A DNA stretch of 64,000 bases from Paenibacillus sabinae T27 (GCF_000612505.1 NZ_CP004078.1:2220001-2284000); one strand, 5' to 3'; shown: positions 27,605 through 37,193, numbered from the stretch's first letter. The notes: generated by a model from the letters alone, not told the origin. Numbers and translations: made by a program.

Positions 27605-28372
27605 ATGAAAAAGATCAGGCGATTGGCACGGTTATTACTCGTCTTTGGTCTTGTGCTGATGGGAACTGCCTGCGGCACGGCAGGGAAAAGGGCAGTTGAA
27701 CAGCATGCTGCTTCAGAGCCGGTTATTGAAAAATCAGCAGAACCCTGTTTATCGAAAATTGAGTGGGTTGATTTTTTGATGATCAATAACATTAGGTATG
27801 CTCAAAACTACGATGGAACGAAAGAAGTGAAACCAGAGCAGCTTGATGCCGAAGTGGGACGAGTGAAGTATATGTTGAATGACAATGCTTGTACGGATCA
27901 CGTTACAAAAAATGGGGATGCGGCTTTCCTTCCAGCCGGAACTGTCATCTACACGTTAAAAGGATATAACCCGGAATTCCGGGTCGCAGCAAACAACAAG
28001 ATCTATCAAGCAACGGAAAATCCGAATGCGGCAACGATGGGGGATCTGCTGGACATCGAAGGGAAGGTGCAAAAAGTAAGCCTGGAAAGCGCCAGGGACG
28101 GCAGTCAAATTGGAGACTTTAGCAAGGAAGCATCTTCAGAATTCATACGTGAACTGCTGATTCTGAAGTATGTGGGTTCCGATGCCGTTTATGAGGAAAT
28201 AAAGCACGATAATGGTGTTTTCCTGCGAGTGCACCTTAAGGATGGAACCTCGTTGCGGATTGTTTACTATCCGAAAGGTAACGGATTTTCGGCAGGCGCC
28301 TTCGGAACTAAAAGACTAAGAACGTTGATTATGTCTCAAAGAGCCCAAATTAAAGCGGCTGCGGGCTTGTAA
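27605..28372 (+). CDS. predicted lipoprotein of unknown function
   Basis: 255 residues. A basic N-terminus, hydrophobic segment and lipobox-like MGTAC (Cys23) indicate membrane-anchored export. The mature protein resembles Bacillota lipoproteins with an acid/Lys-rich fold that follow no named family; no catalytic motif stands out. AGGTGATTAGGG precedes the ATG. 27261-27604 upstream has no gene. It stands alone on the plus strand. Confidence 0.75.
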   Translation: MKKIRRLARLLLVFGLVLMGTACGTAGKRAVEQHAASEPVIEKSAEPCLSKIEWVDFLMINNIRYAQNYDGTKEVKPEQLDAEVGRVKYMLNDNACTDHVTKNGDAAFLPAGTVIYTLKGYNPEFRVAANNKIYQATENPNAATMGDLLDIEGKVQKVSLESARDGSQIGDFSKEASSEFIRELLILKYVGSDAVYEEIKHDNGVFLRVHLKDGTSLRIVYYPKGNGFSAGAFGTKRLRTLIMSQRAQIKAAAGL

Positions 28373-28565
28373 GGCTATAAAAATGTTTTGCAGCTTAGTC
28401 CACTTTGTAGACGGTTTGCGGAGATTTTTGGCGCAGAAGCTCAAGTAGTTAATGGGGTATGTGTAGCAACAGGATTTTTCACACCTGATACCTGGACAAG
28501 CCGAGTATTGAGAAATATGATATATAGAAATATCTGTAAATGTTTTTCAATAGGAGGGCGAGACA

Positions 28566-29741
28566 ATGAAGCAAAAAGAAATTATTTTGAAATATGGAAT
28601 TAATCCATACCAAAAACCGTCAAGGATTTATTCCGTAACAGATCAATTGCCTATTGAAGTATTAAACGGGAATCCGGGATACATCAATTTTATGGATGCT
28701 ATAAATTCTTGGCAGTTGGTAAAGGAGCTTAAGATTTCATTGAAACTCCCTGCGGCAGCTTCCTTCAAGCATGTGAGCCCGGCAGGCAGTGGAATAGGGC
28801 TGCCACTTGATGAAAACCTAAAGAAGGCTTATTTTGTTGAGAATATGGAATTAAGTCCATTGGCTGCTGCGTATGCCAGAGCTAGAGGCGCGGACAGGAT
28901 TTCTTCTTTTGGAGATTGGATCGCTCTAAACGACAAGGTGGATGAGGCAACTGCTTTGCTGATCAAAAAGGAAGTGTCAGACGGTATCATTGCCCCTGAT
29001 TATTCAGTCGAAGCCTTGAAAATTCTTAAACAAAAGCGTAAAGGCAGCTTCAATATTATCAAAATAGATCCGGACTATGAACCCGATGCCTTGGATACAA
29101 GGAAAATGTATGGAATTGTTTTTGAGCAGCACCGGAATGACCTAATTCCCAATACGGATTTATTACATAATATTGTAACTGAAAATAAGAATCTGCCTGA
29201 TGAAGCTGTCCGTGATTTGATCGTTTCAATGATAACTTTAAAATATACACAGTCCAATTCCGTTTGTTATGCCTTGAATGGACAGGTTATTGGATGTGGA
29301 GCCGGGCAGCAGTCGAGAATTCATTGTACTCGTCTCGCCGGAGAAAAAGCAGACCTCTGGTTCCTTCGTCAACATCCGGCAGTGTTGGACTTACAGTTTA
29401 AGGAAGGCGTTTCGAGAACGGAAAAAGATATTTCAATTGATCAGTTCCTGGGGAGCAATACAACAGCTGAGGAAATGAAAGATTGGGGAGATGTCTTTGT
29501 AAATATTCCAACAAGACTCACCCAGGAAGAAAAAAACGATTGGCTGAAGAATTTGGATGGCGTTTCTCTTGGTTCTGATGCATTTTTCCCTCAAAGGGAC
29601 AATATCGATCGCGCCCAAAAAAGCGGTGTGAAATACATTGTCCAACCAGGCGGCTCAATTAGGGACGATAAGGTGATTAACGCATGTAACGAATATGGAA
29701 TAGTGATGGCGTTCTCCAACACTCGGTTGTTTCATCACTAA
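28566..29741 (+). CDS. standalone AICAR-transformylase-like protein (PurH C-terminal domain)
   Basis: 391 residues corresponding to the transformylase half of bifunctional PurH, without the N-terminal IMP cyclohydrolase domain. Diagnostic regions are present: KYGINPYQKP, SFKHVSPAGSGIGLPL (Lys-His catalytic pair), NSVCYALNGQVIGCGAGQQS, and the ending QPGGSIRDDKVINACNEYGI with RLFHH. It would transfer a formyl group between 10-formyl-THF and AICAR, or work in reverse. No other pur gene adjoins. AATAGGAGGGCGAGACA precedes the ATG. Probably a second copy with a special one-carbon role (inference). Confidence 0.88.
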   Translation: MKQKEIILKYGINPYQKPSRIYSVTDQLPIEVLNGNPGYINFMDAINSWQLVKELKISLKLPAAASFKHVSPAGSGIGLPLDENLKKAYFVENMELSPLAAAYARARGADRISSFGDWIALNDKVDEATALLIKKEVSDGIIAPDYSVEALKILKQKRKGSFNIIKIDPDYEPDALDTRKMYGIVFEQHRNDLIPNTDLLHNIVTENKNLPDEAVRDLIVSMITLKYTQSNSVCYALNGQVIGCGAGQQSRIHCTRLAGEKADLWFLRQHPAVLDLQFKEGVSRTEKDISIDQFLGSNTTAEEMKDWGDVFVNIPTRLTQEEKNDWLKNLDGVSLGSDAFFPQRDNIDRAQKSGVKYIVQPGGSIRDDKVINACNEYGIVMAFSNTRLFHH

Positions 29742-29790
29742 GGGTTGTCTGCATCTCAGGGCCAAATAGCCGATACCGAATACTGATATA

Positions 29791-29814
29791 GGCTGCCGAG
29801 GAGATATGGCAGCC
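29791..29814. terminator. short hairpin between convergent genes
   Basis: GGCTGCC (29791-29797) pairs with GGCAGCC (29808-29814). There is only a weak T-rich tail in either direction, so terminator function is plausible but not clear. Confidence 0.45.
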
Positions 29815-29822
29815 TTACAATA

Positions 29823-31466
29823 TTAACGGATAGGTAAAATATCTTCCCAATATTTAATGGGTTCGTTATTCTCAAGTCCGGGGATTGGTCTGCCTTTCGG
29901 GAGGTCAAAAGACCATTGAACATCTGAGTAATACCGATCAACAATACTACGAACCAATGTAAGTTTCGTAGGAGTGTAGGATAATCCTTTGATGATAAAA
30001 CTGCCATCCAGAGTTTTTTTATCAAGATCCCCGGTCCCTCGAAACTCTATAGGGTATTTATTGCCTTTATCATCAATGGCTTGCCATTGCTCGACCGCCG
30101 GATTGGCCATATTCACGTATTCACCCTTAATTTCGACTACTCCTGCCGATTTCGCTTCTTGATTCTCAATAACTCCAGCCGCTATCGCTGCTTGTTGATC
30201 AGGATCTTGAGTAATCTTAAAGGAGTTAAACCATACTTTATCGCCTGAATTACTAAATACCGCATTTTCTTTATTTAGTCTGGATGGATAAATGACTACG
30301 GAATCCTCACTCTTCTCAGGTATGGAGTATCCATCCAACACCATTTTTACGTGCTGTGAGTCATAAGGCAGATCAATAAAGGTATATACCCAGTGAATCC
30401 CTTGTTCCGTACGTTTGGATGCTTCTCCCGCTAACATAGAAATCGAGTGCATGCCATTAACTTGTGATATTATATTCCCCTGTTCATCTTCAAAATGAAA
30501 CATTAGTTTCTGCATTTCTTCCATATTTGCCGGAACTTTATTTCTTGCTTGTTGGCTCAGTCTCGTTGTAAGTTCCAATTTCACTCCGCTTGGAGTATGG
30601 GTCAGTTTATCCATTTGTATAGTCAGGCCTTCTGGATTAACATAGTGTTCCTTCAGCTCATCTACAGTAGTCAGAGAATCTGCTTTAGTCAAGTCCACCG
30701 GGAAAGAAAATCTCCAGTTCCCTTTTGTTCCTTTGATCTTATCAATGCGGCTCTCTACAGTAATTGTTGGAGAAGTAAGTTCCCCTTTATAAATATAGGT
30801 AAAAACATCTACGCTGCTATTTCCGCTTCCAAATCTCCCTAAGCCAATTTCATTACCTAGTTCATCCTTAACGCTAATTTGCTCCCAATTAAATCCTTGT
30901 AGCACCGGTTTACCAAACCGATCGGTGACTTTTACAGCTATTGTGAGTCTAGCCGCATCTGCGGAAACCTCGTTCACCTGAATTCTGTAGCCGTGACTGC
31001 TGACATTTATGCCTGGATCTTGAATGAGTCCTAATTTTCTGGACTGCTGCAGTCCAGGGTCAAGTTCAGCATCAGACGAAAACATGGAGCGAACGATTTC
31101 CGCTATTGATGGATTTGCATAGATTAATGATCCGGACATAGCAAGGAGAATCACCGCTGCACCAGCCCATTGTTGTAAATTTTTTCTATATTTCCGACGA
31201 GGAGGTTTTCTAGGGGGAATCATATTCTTATGTACCGGCTCTTCAACAGGCTCTATCTCCGTTTCTTGTAGAGTTTCCAGGACTTGATTGGTAAATGAAG
31301 GAGATAAGGAATCCTGAAACAGGGCGTCAGACCATTCAGATTGTTCCTGCAACAGCTGTTCGTAACGAGCTAAACAAGATGGGCAGTTCTCAATATGCTT
31401 CTCCAGCTTATTCAGGTGCCTGTTTATAAGAAGTTCTTCCATCTGTGCAGTGCTCCAGCATTTCAT
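29823..31466 (-). CDS. anti-sigma factor with zinc-finger N-terminus and DUF4179-type extracellular domain
   Basis: 547 residues. The N-terminus has a zinc-binding anti-sigma motif HX3CX2C (H24, C28, C31). One transmembrane helix lies near residues 107-124. The large outer part is DUF4179/DUF5643-like. It should hold the neighbouring ECF sigma factor at the membrane until an envelope signal arrives. Its start lies inside the sigma gene (59-nt overlap), tying synthesis of the two together. Confidence 0.88.
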   Translation of the reverse strand: MKCWSTAQMEELLINRHLNKLEKHIENCPSCLARYEQLLQEQSEWSDALFQDSLSPSFTNQVLETLQETEIEPVEEPVHKNMIPPRKPPRRKYRKNLQQWAGAAVILLAMSGSLIYANPSIAEIVRSMFSSDAELDPGLQQSRKLGLIQDPGINVSSHGYRIQVNEVSADAARLTIAVKVTDRFGKPVLQGFNWEQISVKDELGNEIGLGRFGSGNSSVDVFTYIYKGELTSPTITVESRIDKIKGTKGNWRFSFPVDLTKADSLTTVDELKEHYVNPEGLTIQMDKLTHTPSGVKLELTTRLSQQARNKVPANMEEMQKLMFHFEDEQGNIISQVNGMHSISMLAGEASKRTEQGIHWVYTFIDLPYDSQHVKMVLDGYSIPEKSEDSVVIYPSRLNKENAVFSNSGDKVWFNSFKITQDPDQQAAIAAGVIENQEAKSAGVVEIKGEYVNMANPAVEQWQAIDDKGNKYPIEFRGTGDLDKKTLDGSFIIKGLSYTPTKLTLVRSIVDRYYSDVQWSFDLPKGRPIPGLENNEPIKYWEDILPIR

Positions 31467-32016
31467 TTAGGTCAACTCCTTCCTTTGTAAGCATCTTTTG
31501 AAGTCTTTTTTTAGCCCGATGCAATCCGTTTCTGATTTGATTCATACTGAATCCCGTTATTTGTTCTATTTCTTCGTAGGTCAGGTCATTTGTATATCTC
31601 AGCATTAGCATTAATCTGTAGTTGCTTGGAAGCTTGTTGACTATACGGGAGAGTTCGTTTCTGTTCTCCTGTTGTATGGCCTCACTCTCTGGATTAGGGA
31701 GCGGGCTCAAAAGATCGGCAGGAATTTCTTGATGCATGAGGTTTTTTCTTCCCCTGAATCTTTCCTGGAAAATATGAACAGCAATGGTGTAAATCCATCC
31801 TGCAAAGCTTCGGTCTATATGATGGTGCCCCAGCTTACGATAAGCCGTTATAAAAGCTTCCTGTGTCATATCTTGAGCGTCTTCGGGAGAGGCGCCCATT
31901 TTTAGAAGCAGACCGAATATTTTATTTTTATATTTGTCTACCAGGAAAGCGTATGATTCTTTATTTCCTCTTAATACATCCTGTATCTTGCTAAGCTCCA
32001 GCTCTTTTGCATCCAT
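31408..32016 (-). CDS. ECF-family RNA polymerase sigma factor
   Basis: 202 residues. The sigma-2 region (EDAQDMTQEAFITAYRKL) and sigma-4 region (LPSNYRLMLMLRYTNDLTYEEIEQITGFSMNQIRNGLHRAKKRL) are clear. I chose the ATG of MDAKELE because AAGGAGG precedes it. Coupled to its anti-sigma gene. On the minus strand TGAAAC (32113-32108) resembles an ECF -35 element, so autoregulation is possible, but I see no firm -10. Confidence 0.92.
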   Translation of the reverse strand: MDAKELELSKIQDVLRGNKESYAFLVDKYKNKIFGLLLKMGASPEDAQDMTQEAFITAYRKLGHHHIDRSFAGWIYTIAVHIFQERFRGRKNLMHQEIPADLLSPLPNPESEAIQQENRNELSRIVNKLPSNYRLMLMLRYTNDLTYEEIEQITGFSMNQIRNGLHRAKKRLQKMLTKEGVDLNEMLEHCTDGRTSYKQAPE

Positions 32017-32266
32017 TTTTTTGTCCTCCTTTCCTGCTGTTCTGCTTCTAAGATGCAGTAAACCATTAATTGCTCTCACTTCATATCAAAAAAATTTTTT
32101 AAAGGGTGTTTCATAGCCTTTTCAACGAACGGGCGTAACCTTCCAGCTAGTTCAGTTCCCCATAGCCTTGAATGTATTTTCCCTGAGCCAGAAAGCCTCG
32201 GATACTGTTTCGAATGGCGTACGCGGTTTTGCTCTGTTTTTGGTCTTTTTCATATAATGAACCATT

Positions 32267-32306
32267 GTACCTATATTTGAACCTACTTTGCAATTTGTTC
32301 TATAAT
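32267..32306 (+). promoter_or_regulatory. iclR-type promoter with overlapping candidate operator
   Basis: TTGAAC (32277-32282), an 18-bp spacer and TATAAT (32301-32306) form a sigma-A promoter. The motif GTACCTATATTTGAACC (32267-32283) covers the -35 and matches 14 of 17 bases of a second copy at 34888-34904 between the MFS and SDR genes. It is the likely binding site of the IclR protein encoded next. Confidence 0.65.
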
Positions 32307-32351
32307 ATAAGGACTACTGCTTACCGTATAAAATAGTTAGGAGATGAAGAT

Positions 32352-33086
32352 GTGGATCAATACGAGGTGGCAACGCTAAAGAAAGGGCTGCTGATTCTGG
32401 AGGCGCTGCGGGAAGGGCAGCCGATGACGCTGACCGAAATTATGCGGACCTTTCAATTGAACAAATCAACGACATTCCGCTTGCTGCACACGCTGGAGAA
32501 TGCGGGGTATATCGAGAAGGAAGACCGTGCTTACCGTGTTACGGACAAGCTGGGAAGGACGCCGGCGGCCTCGAGTCCGAGACTCGACTGGCTCGCAGTG
32601 CCTCCGCTAAATCAATTGGCTCAGGAGGTGGGGGAGACGCTGTATGTCGGAGTGCTTCATGACCTCCATGTGGTGACGACGCAAGTGGTGGAGGGTACGC
32701 ATACCATGCGGATTCATTCCCAGGTCGGCGATTCCTCTTACGCTCATTTGAGCGCCTTCGGCAAAGTCATCCTGGCCCATTTGGGCGAAGAGCAGAGGGA
32801 AGAGATTTTGAGCCGGCTTACGCTTCACAAGAATACGGAAAACACTTTTTCCGACATGCATATGCTCAGGGAGCATCTTAAAGTGATCCGGCGGCAAGGC
32901 TATGCGGTTGACGATGAAGAGACGGAGGTCGGTCTGCGCTGTATCGCCGCCCCGATCTATTATGATGATGCGGTGATTGCCGCTGTGGCGCTCGCCGGTC
33001 CAGCCGCCCGGCTTACGAAGAAGAAAGACCGGGCGCTGAGCAAAAGATTGCTGGAATGCAGCGCCCAAATCTCCAGGAAACTGTGA
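32352..33086 (+). CDS. IclR-family transcriptional regulator
   Basis: 244 residues. An N-terminal winged helix (ATLKKGLLILEALREGQPMT ... NKSTTFRLLHTLENAGYIEK) is followed by an IclR effector domain (RIHSQVGDSSYAHLSAFGKV, EETEVGLRCIAAPIY). It starts at GTG 32352 with GGAGATGAAG upstream. The shared 17-bp motif suggests it controls itself and the divergent MFS/SDR genes. The effector is unknown, probably a metabolite handled by the SDR or aldo/keto reductase. Confidence 0.9.
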   Translation: MDQYEVATLKKGLLILEALREGQPMTLTEIMRTFQLNKSTTFRLLHTLENAGYIEKEDRAYRVTDKLGRTPAASSPRLDWLAVPPLNQLAQEVGETLYVGVLHDLHVVTTQVVEGTHTMRIHSQVGDSSYAHLSAFGKVILAHLGEEQREEILSRLTLHKNTENTFSDMHMLREHLKVIRRQGYAVDDEETEVGLRCIAAPIYYDDAVIAAVALAGPAARLTKKKDRALSKRLLECSAQISRKL

Positions 33087-33131
33087 AAGGCCGAAAGACA
33101 CGTCTCTTGGACGCGTCTTCAGGCCTTTTTC
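33086..33131. terminator. terminator between convergent iclR-type and HbpS-like genes
   Basis: AAAGGCC/GGCCTTTTT outer stem with inner AAGAC/GTCTT and ACGTC/GACGC pairing, a T run on the plus strand and an A-T end for the minus strand. Confidence 0.8.
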
Positions 33132-33144
33132 AGGTCAGGATGGC

Positions 33145-33603
33145 CTATTTGCCGCTAAGAAACCGCCGGAGGCCTTCAACCGCGTATTCATGGTCCAATT
33201 CACCGGTCAATCCGCCAACTGTGACGGAGCCGACTACGCCGACTCCCTTGACACGGATGGGTAAAGATCCGCCCACCGCCTGATAATCCCCGGGGGGAAG
33301 CAGCGAGCTAGCGGTATGTGTGGTTCCGCTCTCGATAAAGCGGGTTTCGATGTATGCAGAGCTCCGGTTGTAATGATCGACAATCCGTTTTTTTCGGAAC
33401 AGCCAGGCGTAATTTTCCTCTGAAGTTCCATCCATCAGATGAGTGAAGACGGGTACGCGGCACCGTTCAATGTGGACAGCGATAGCCGCGTTGTTCTCCT
33501 TCGCATATTGAATAATCAGATTGCCCAATTGCAGAGCGTCCTCATTGGTGAATCCGGTGAATTCGAGCTCTCGCTCCAATTGTTCCAATGTCTGCAAGTT
33601 CAT
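33145..33603 (-). CDS. HbpS-like / UPF0303 haem-degrading-domain protein
   Basis: 152-residue small cytoplasmic protein of the GlcG/HbpS type (ENNAAIAVHIERCRVPVFTH ... GDYQAVGGSLPIRVKGVGVV). Members bind haem or small ligands and often sit beside sugar or dicarboxylate catabolic genes; the biochemical role is unsettled. It lies 34 nt after the MFS gene on the same strand, so it is probably cotranscribed with it. Confidence 0.8.
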   Translation of the reverse strand: MNLQTLEQLERELEFTGFTNEDALQLGNLIIQYAKENNAAIAVHIERCRVPVFTHLMDGTSEENYAWLFRKKRIVDHYNRSSAYIETRFIESGTTHTASSLLPPGDYQAVGGSLPIRVKGVGVVGSVTVGGLTGELDHEYAVEGLRRFLSGK

Positions 33604-33637
33604 ATTTCTCTCTCCTCGATCTAACGTAATAATAAAA

Positions 33638-34819
33638 TTAATCGAATAATCGCTGTCTGCGGTCCAGACGGTAATTGATCAGCGCCAGCGCCATGGCGGC
33701 CGCCGTCATTATCGCGCCGATCCAGGCTGTATCGAGATAGCTCATGTAATCGACCGTGTACCCTCCAAGCGCCGACCCGGCGGCGATGCCGATGTTGAAG
33801 GCGGAAATGTTCAGCGCGGAAGCAACCGACTTGGCGGATGGAACCAGCTTCTCGGCCAGCATCAGAACATAGGCTTGCACGCCCGCCGACATCATGAAGG
33901 CGAATAGGCCCAGCAGTATAATGGACAGAATGCTTAAATGTCTGCCGGGCAGCAGCCAGATTTGCAGCAGCAGCGCTGCTGTCTGAAACAGGAACACATA
34001 CCGGAGCGCCTTCACCGGATTTCCGTTCGCCAGCTTCCCTCCCGCAAGATTGCCGGCGGCAACGGCGATGCCGTAGACGAGCAGAAGCAGGGAGATGGAA
34101 TCGGACGAGAAGCCGCTGATCTCTTCCAGAATGGGTGACAGATAAGTGAACAAGGCGAAGGTTCCGCCAAAACCGGCTACGGTCATGAGCAGCGCCAGCA
34201 AAATACGCGGATTGCCGGCCAGTCTGCCTACATCCCTGATTGTCGGTGAAGCGTTGTCGCGGGAGACTTTGTTTACCGCAAATATAATGACCAGCAAGCC
34301 GATAAGGCCGAGGATGGCGACAGCGGCGAAGCTGAGACGCCAATTGAACTGCTGTCCGATGTAAGTTCCGAATGGAACCCCCAGAATGGTGGCGACCGTA
34401 AGTCCCGTGAACATGATTGAAATGGCGCTTCCTTTTTTGCCCTCAGGAACCATATCGGCGGCGACGGTTGCAGCGACCGCGAAGAAGATGCCGTGGGCCA
34501 CCGCCGTGACGACTCGGGAGAACATTAGCAGCGAGTATGAACCGGCGACGGCGGACAGCACATTTCCCGCCGTGAACAGCGCCATAAGGAATAGCAGGTA
34601 GCCTTTCTTCGGGAGGCGGCCGGTCAGCGCGGCAACGATCGGGGTGCCGATGGCGATAGCCGCAGCGTAGCCCGAGACCAGAGTTCCGGCCTTGGTTATC
34701 GTGATTCCAAGATCGGCGGCCACCGTCTGGAGAAGACCGATGATTACGAATTCGGTCGTGCCGATGGCAAAGGCGCTGACGGCAAGCGCGAACAGCGCGA
34801 GATAGATTTTCGTAGACAT
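33638..34819 (-). CDS. MFS transporter, AraJ/arabinose-efflux type
   Basis: 393 residues, 12 helices. Start FALAVSAFAIGTTEFVIIGL and the motif GRLPKKGYL between helices 2 and 3 match the drug/sugar efflux family. It exports a small organic compound (inferred). Starts at ATG after an AAGGAGGTGAATG site. Divergent from the SDR gene, with an IclR-type motif between them. Confidence 0.9.
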   Translation of the reverse strand: MSTKIYLALFALAVSAFAIGTTEFVIIGLLQTVAADLGITITKAGTLVSGYAAAIAIGTPIVAALTGRLPKKGYLLFLMALFTAGNVLSAVAGSYSLLMFSRVVTAVAHGIFFAVAATVAADMVPEGKKGSAISIMFTGLTVATILGVPFGTYIGQQFNWRLSFAAVAILGLIGLLVIIFAVNKVSRDNASPTIRDVGRLAGNPRILLALLMTVAGFGGTFALFTYLSPILEEISGFSSDSISLLLLVYGIAVAAGNLAGGKLANGNPVKALRYVFLFQTAALLLQIWLLPGRHLSILSIILLGLFAFMMSAGVQAYVLMLAEKLVPSAKSVASALNISAFNIGIAAGSALGGYTVDYMSYLDTAWIGAIMTAAAMALALINYRLDRRQRLFD

Positions 34820-34887
34820 ACATTCACCTCCTTTGATGATAAAAATAGTAGAGCATTACTAAAAAAAGATTCAAATAAAGAAATAAA

Positions 34888-34904
34888 GTTTCTATATTTG
34901 AAAC
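34888..34904. promoter_or_regulatory. candidate IclR operator in the MFS/SDR divergent promoter region
   Basis: GTTTCTATATTTGAAAC has GTTTC/GAAAC inverted ends and shares CTATATTTGAA with the site over the iclR-type promoter at 32267-32283. It lies 68 bp from the MFS start and 92 bp from the SDR start. Confidence 0.55.
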
Positions 34905-34996
34905 AGTTCCAGGGTGGCAGCCGATTGTTCGTGAACTGGCTTTCTGGATTTAACTGGATGGATAGGTTATCCTGTTGTGGAGGAGGGTGATTAACC

Positions 34997-35791
34997 ATGG
35001 AGCTTCATTTAGAAGGAAGAACCGCGCTTGTCACCGGTTCGACGGAAGGAATCGGCAGAGCGATCGCCGAGGCCTTGTCCAAGGAAGGCGTATCTGTACT
35101 GATCAACGGACGCAATGCGGACAAGGTGTTAAAAGTTGTACAAGATATAAAGGAATTGTATCCTTATGCAAATCCTCAGCCAGCCGCCGCTGATCTGGGG
35201 ACGGAAAGCGGCTGTCAGGAGCTGATTAATCGGGGATTTGACATTGATATCCTCGTCAACAACTTGGGGATTTTTAAGCCGGCGGAGTATTTTGAAATCC
35301 CGGACGAAGAGTGGTTTAAGTTCTTTGAAGTGAATATTATGAGCGGAGTCCGGCTGACGCGGCACTACCTTCAGCAAATGCTGCAAAAAGATGAAGGAAG
35401 AGTAATCTTCATCGCCAGCGAAGCCGCCATCATGCCTTCCCAAGAAATGGCTCATTACAGCGCAACCAAAACGATGCAGTTGTCGCTCTCCCGAAGTCTG
35501 GCCGAACTGACCACAGGCTCTCGCGTTACGGTAAATACCGTTATGCCGGGCTCGACGCTTACCGAAGGGGTAGAGACGATGCTCAATTCTTTATATCCGA
35601 ATGAGGGTCTTAACATAGAGGAAGCGGAGGCCAAGTTTATGAAGGAAAATCGGCCGACCTCCATTATAGAGCGCCTGATCAGACCCGAAGAAATCGCTAA
35701 TTTCGTCACCTTTTTAAGCAGTCCTTTGTCCTCGGCAATCAACGGCGCGGCATTGCGGATTGACGGAGGTTTGGTGAGAAGCGTCTTTTAA
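34997..35791 (+). CDS. short-chain dehydrogenase/reductase
   Basis: 264 residues. Rossmann motif TGSTEGIGRA, NNLG in place of NNAG, catalytic Ser and YxxxK (HYSATKTM), and a C-terminal DGG. NAD(P)-dependent oxidoreductase of unknown substrate. The RBS GGAGGAGGGTGA precedes the ATG. The next gene, an aldo/keto reductase, begins 40 nt later, so the two probably form an operon and may act in sequence. Confidence 0.9.
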   Translation: MELHLEGRTALVTGSTEGIGRAIAEALSKEGVSVLINGRNADKVLKVVQDIKELYPYANPQPAAADLGTESGCQELINRGFDIDILVNNLGIFKPAEYFEIPDEEWFKFFEVNIMSGVRLTRHYLQQMLQKDEGRVIFIASEAAIMPSQEMAHYSATKTMQLSLSRSLAELTTGSRVTVNTVMPGSTLTEGVETMLNSLYPNEGLNIEEAEAKFMKENRPTSIIERLIRPEEIANFVTFLSSPLSSAINGAALRIDGGLVRSVF

Positions 35792-35831
35792 TCCTATTGG
35801 AACTCTAACTCGCAGAAAGGATGAAGGAAAA

Positions 35832-36824
35832 ATGGAATTTGTACAGGTTTCCGATACCGGACTTAAGGCCTCCCGAATTGGTCTGGGTACTTGGGCTATC
35901 GGCGGCTGGATGTGGGGCGGAAGCGATGATGCGGAGTCGATTCGTACGATTCACGCCGCATTGGACCGCGGAATTAATCTGATCGATACGGCGCCCGTGT
36001 ACGGTTTTGGCCATTCTGAGGAAGTTGTTGGACAAGCAGTCCAGTCCTATGGGAAGCGGGATCAAATTGTGATTGCGACAAAAGCGGCGCTGGAGTGGAT
36101 CGACGGCAGCGTTCACCGCAACGCAACGAGACAACGCATCCTGAAGGAAGTCGACGACTCTCTTCGGCGTTTGAAGACAGACTATATTGACATTTATCAA
36201 ATCCATTGGCCGGACCCGCTGGTCCCTGTAGAAGAAACGGCGGAAACGATGCGGCAGCTATTGGAGCAGGGGAAAATACGCGCCATTGGCGTCAGCAATT
36301 TCTCCACAGAACAAATGGATGCTTTCCGCAAGGTCGCCCCGCTGCATGCGGACCAGCCTCCCTATAATTTGTTTGAGCGCGAGATTGAACAGGACGTGCT
36401 GCCTTATTGCGCGGAGCATCAAATCACTACGCTGCTGTATGGAAGCTTGTGCCGCGGCTTGTTAAGCGGACGCATAAAGGCGGATGCGGAATTTACAGGC
36501 GATGATCTGCGGAAGGTAGATCCGAAGTTTCAAGCCCCTCGTTTCGGGCAGTATCTCGATGCCGTGCAGAAGCTTGATCAGTTTGCTCAGGAAAATTACG
36601 GCAAACGTGTAATCCATCTGGCGGTTCGTTGGATTCTCGCTCAACCGGGTGCCGGCGTAGCGCTCTGGGGCGCGCGTAAACCGGAGCAATTGGCCCCAGT
36701 GGATGAAGCGACGGGCTGGTCGCTGGATCGGCAGGCTTTGGAAGAAATCGATCGGATTGTTGGGGAAACGGTAAAGGAACCGGTCGGCCCGGAGTTTATG
36801 GCGCCTCCTAGCCGGTCCAAGTAA
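35832..36824 (+). CDS. aldo/keto reductase
   Basis: 330-residue TIM-barrel NADPH-dependent reductase. The catalytic tetrad is visible as DTAPVYG (Asp, Tyr), ATKAAL (Lys) and IYQIHWPDP (His); the cofactor loop GASNF-like GVSNFSTEQ is also present. It follows the SDR gene in the same unit and ends before a strong terminator. Probably reduces a sugar-derived or aromatic carbonyl; substrate not known. Confidence 0.92.
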   Translation: MEFVQVSDTGLKASRIGLGTWAIGGWMWGGSDDAESIRTIHAALDRGINLIDTAPVYGFGHSEEVVGQAVQSYGKRDQIVIATKAALEWIDGSVHRNATRQRILKEVDDSLRRLKTDYIDIYQIHWPDPLVPVEETAETMRQLLEQGKIRAIGVSNFSTEQMDAFRKVAPLHADQPPYNLFEREIEQDVLPYCAEHQITTLLYGSLCRGLLSGRIKADAEFTGDDLRKVDPKFQAPRFGQYLDAVQKLDQFAQENYGKRVIHLAVRWILAQPGAGVALWGARKPEQLAPVDEATGWSLDRQALEEIDRIVGETVKEPVGPEFMAPPSRSK

Positions 36825-36885
36825 GGTTAAGGAAGCTCCTCTTTTTGAGAGGAAGGTTGTGTTGCGCTTTAAGGCGCATCACCGG

Positions 36886-36923
36886 ACACGGTTGCATCGA
36901 TTGGGATGCCGCCGTGTTTTTTC
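36886..36923 (+). terminator. terminator after the aldo/keto reductase
   Basis: ACACGG...GCATC pairs with GATGC...CCGTGT, followed by TTTTT. The next 270 bases to 37193 hold no gene. Confidence 0.85.
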
Positions 36924-37193
36924 AAATGAACAGGGTTCTCGTTGTTACCACAGTGCAGAAGCGGCAGGTACGCTTGTTTAAATGAACAAATTCTTGTGTA
37001 ATCAAGCTCTGATGAGGCTAAATGGGATTATGCATAACGTTAAGGCCAGTTTTTTATGCGCGTGACCAAAAACAAAAACTTTAGATTGATTATTAAAATG
37101 AAATGATATTAAAATACACATCAACAGTCACATTATATTACATGCATTAGATTGAACCCAATAAATAATAGTAAAGAACGAGGTGGAGCGGTC

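Noticed and set aside
28388..28603. 71-codon frame before the transformylase gene
   Set aside because: No SD and it overlaps the true start region of the next gene in another frame; some protein-like stretches but not supportable.
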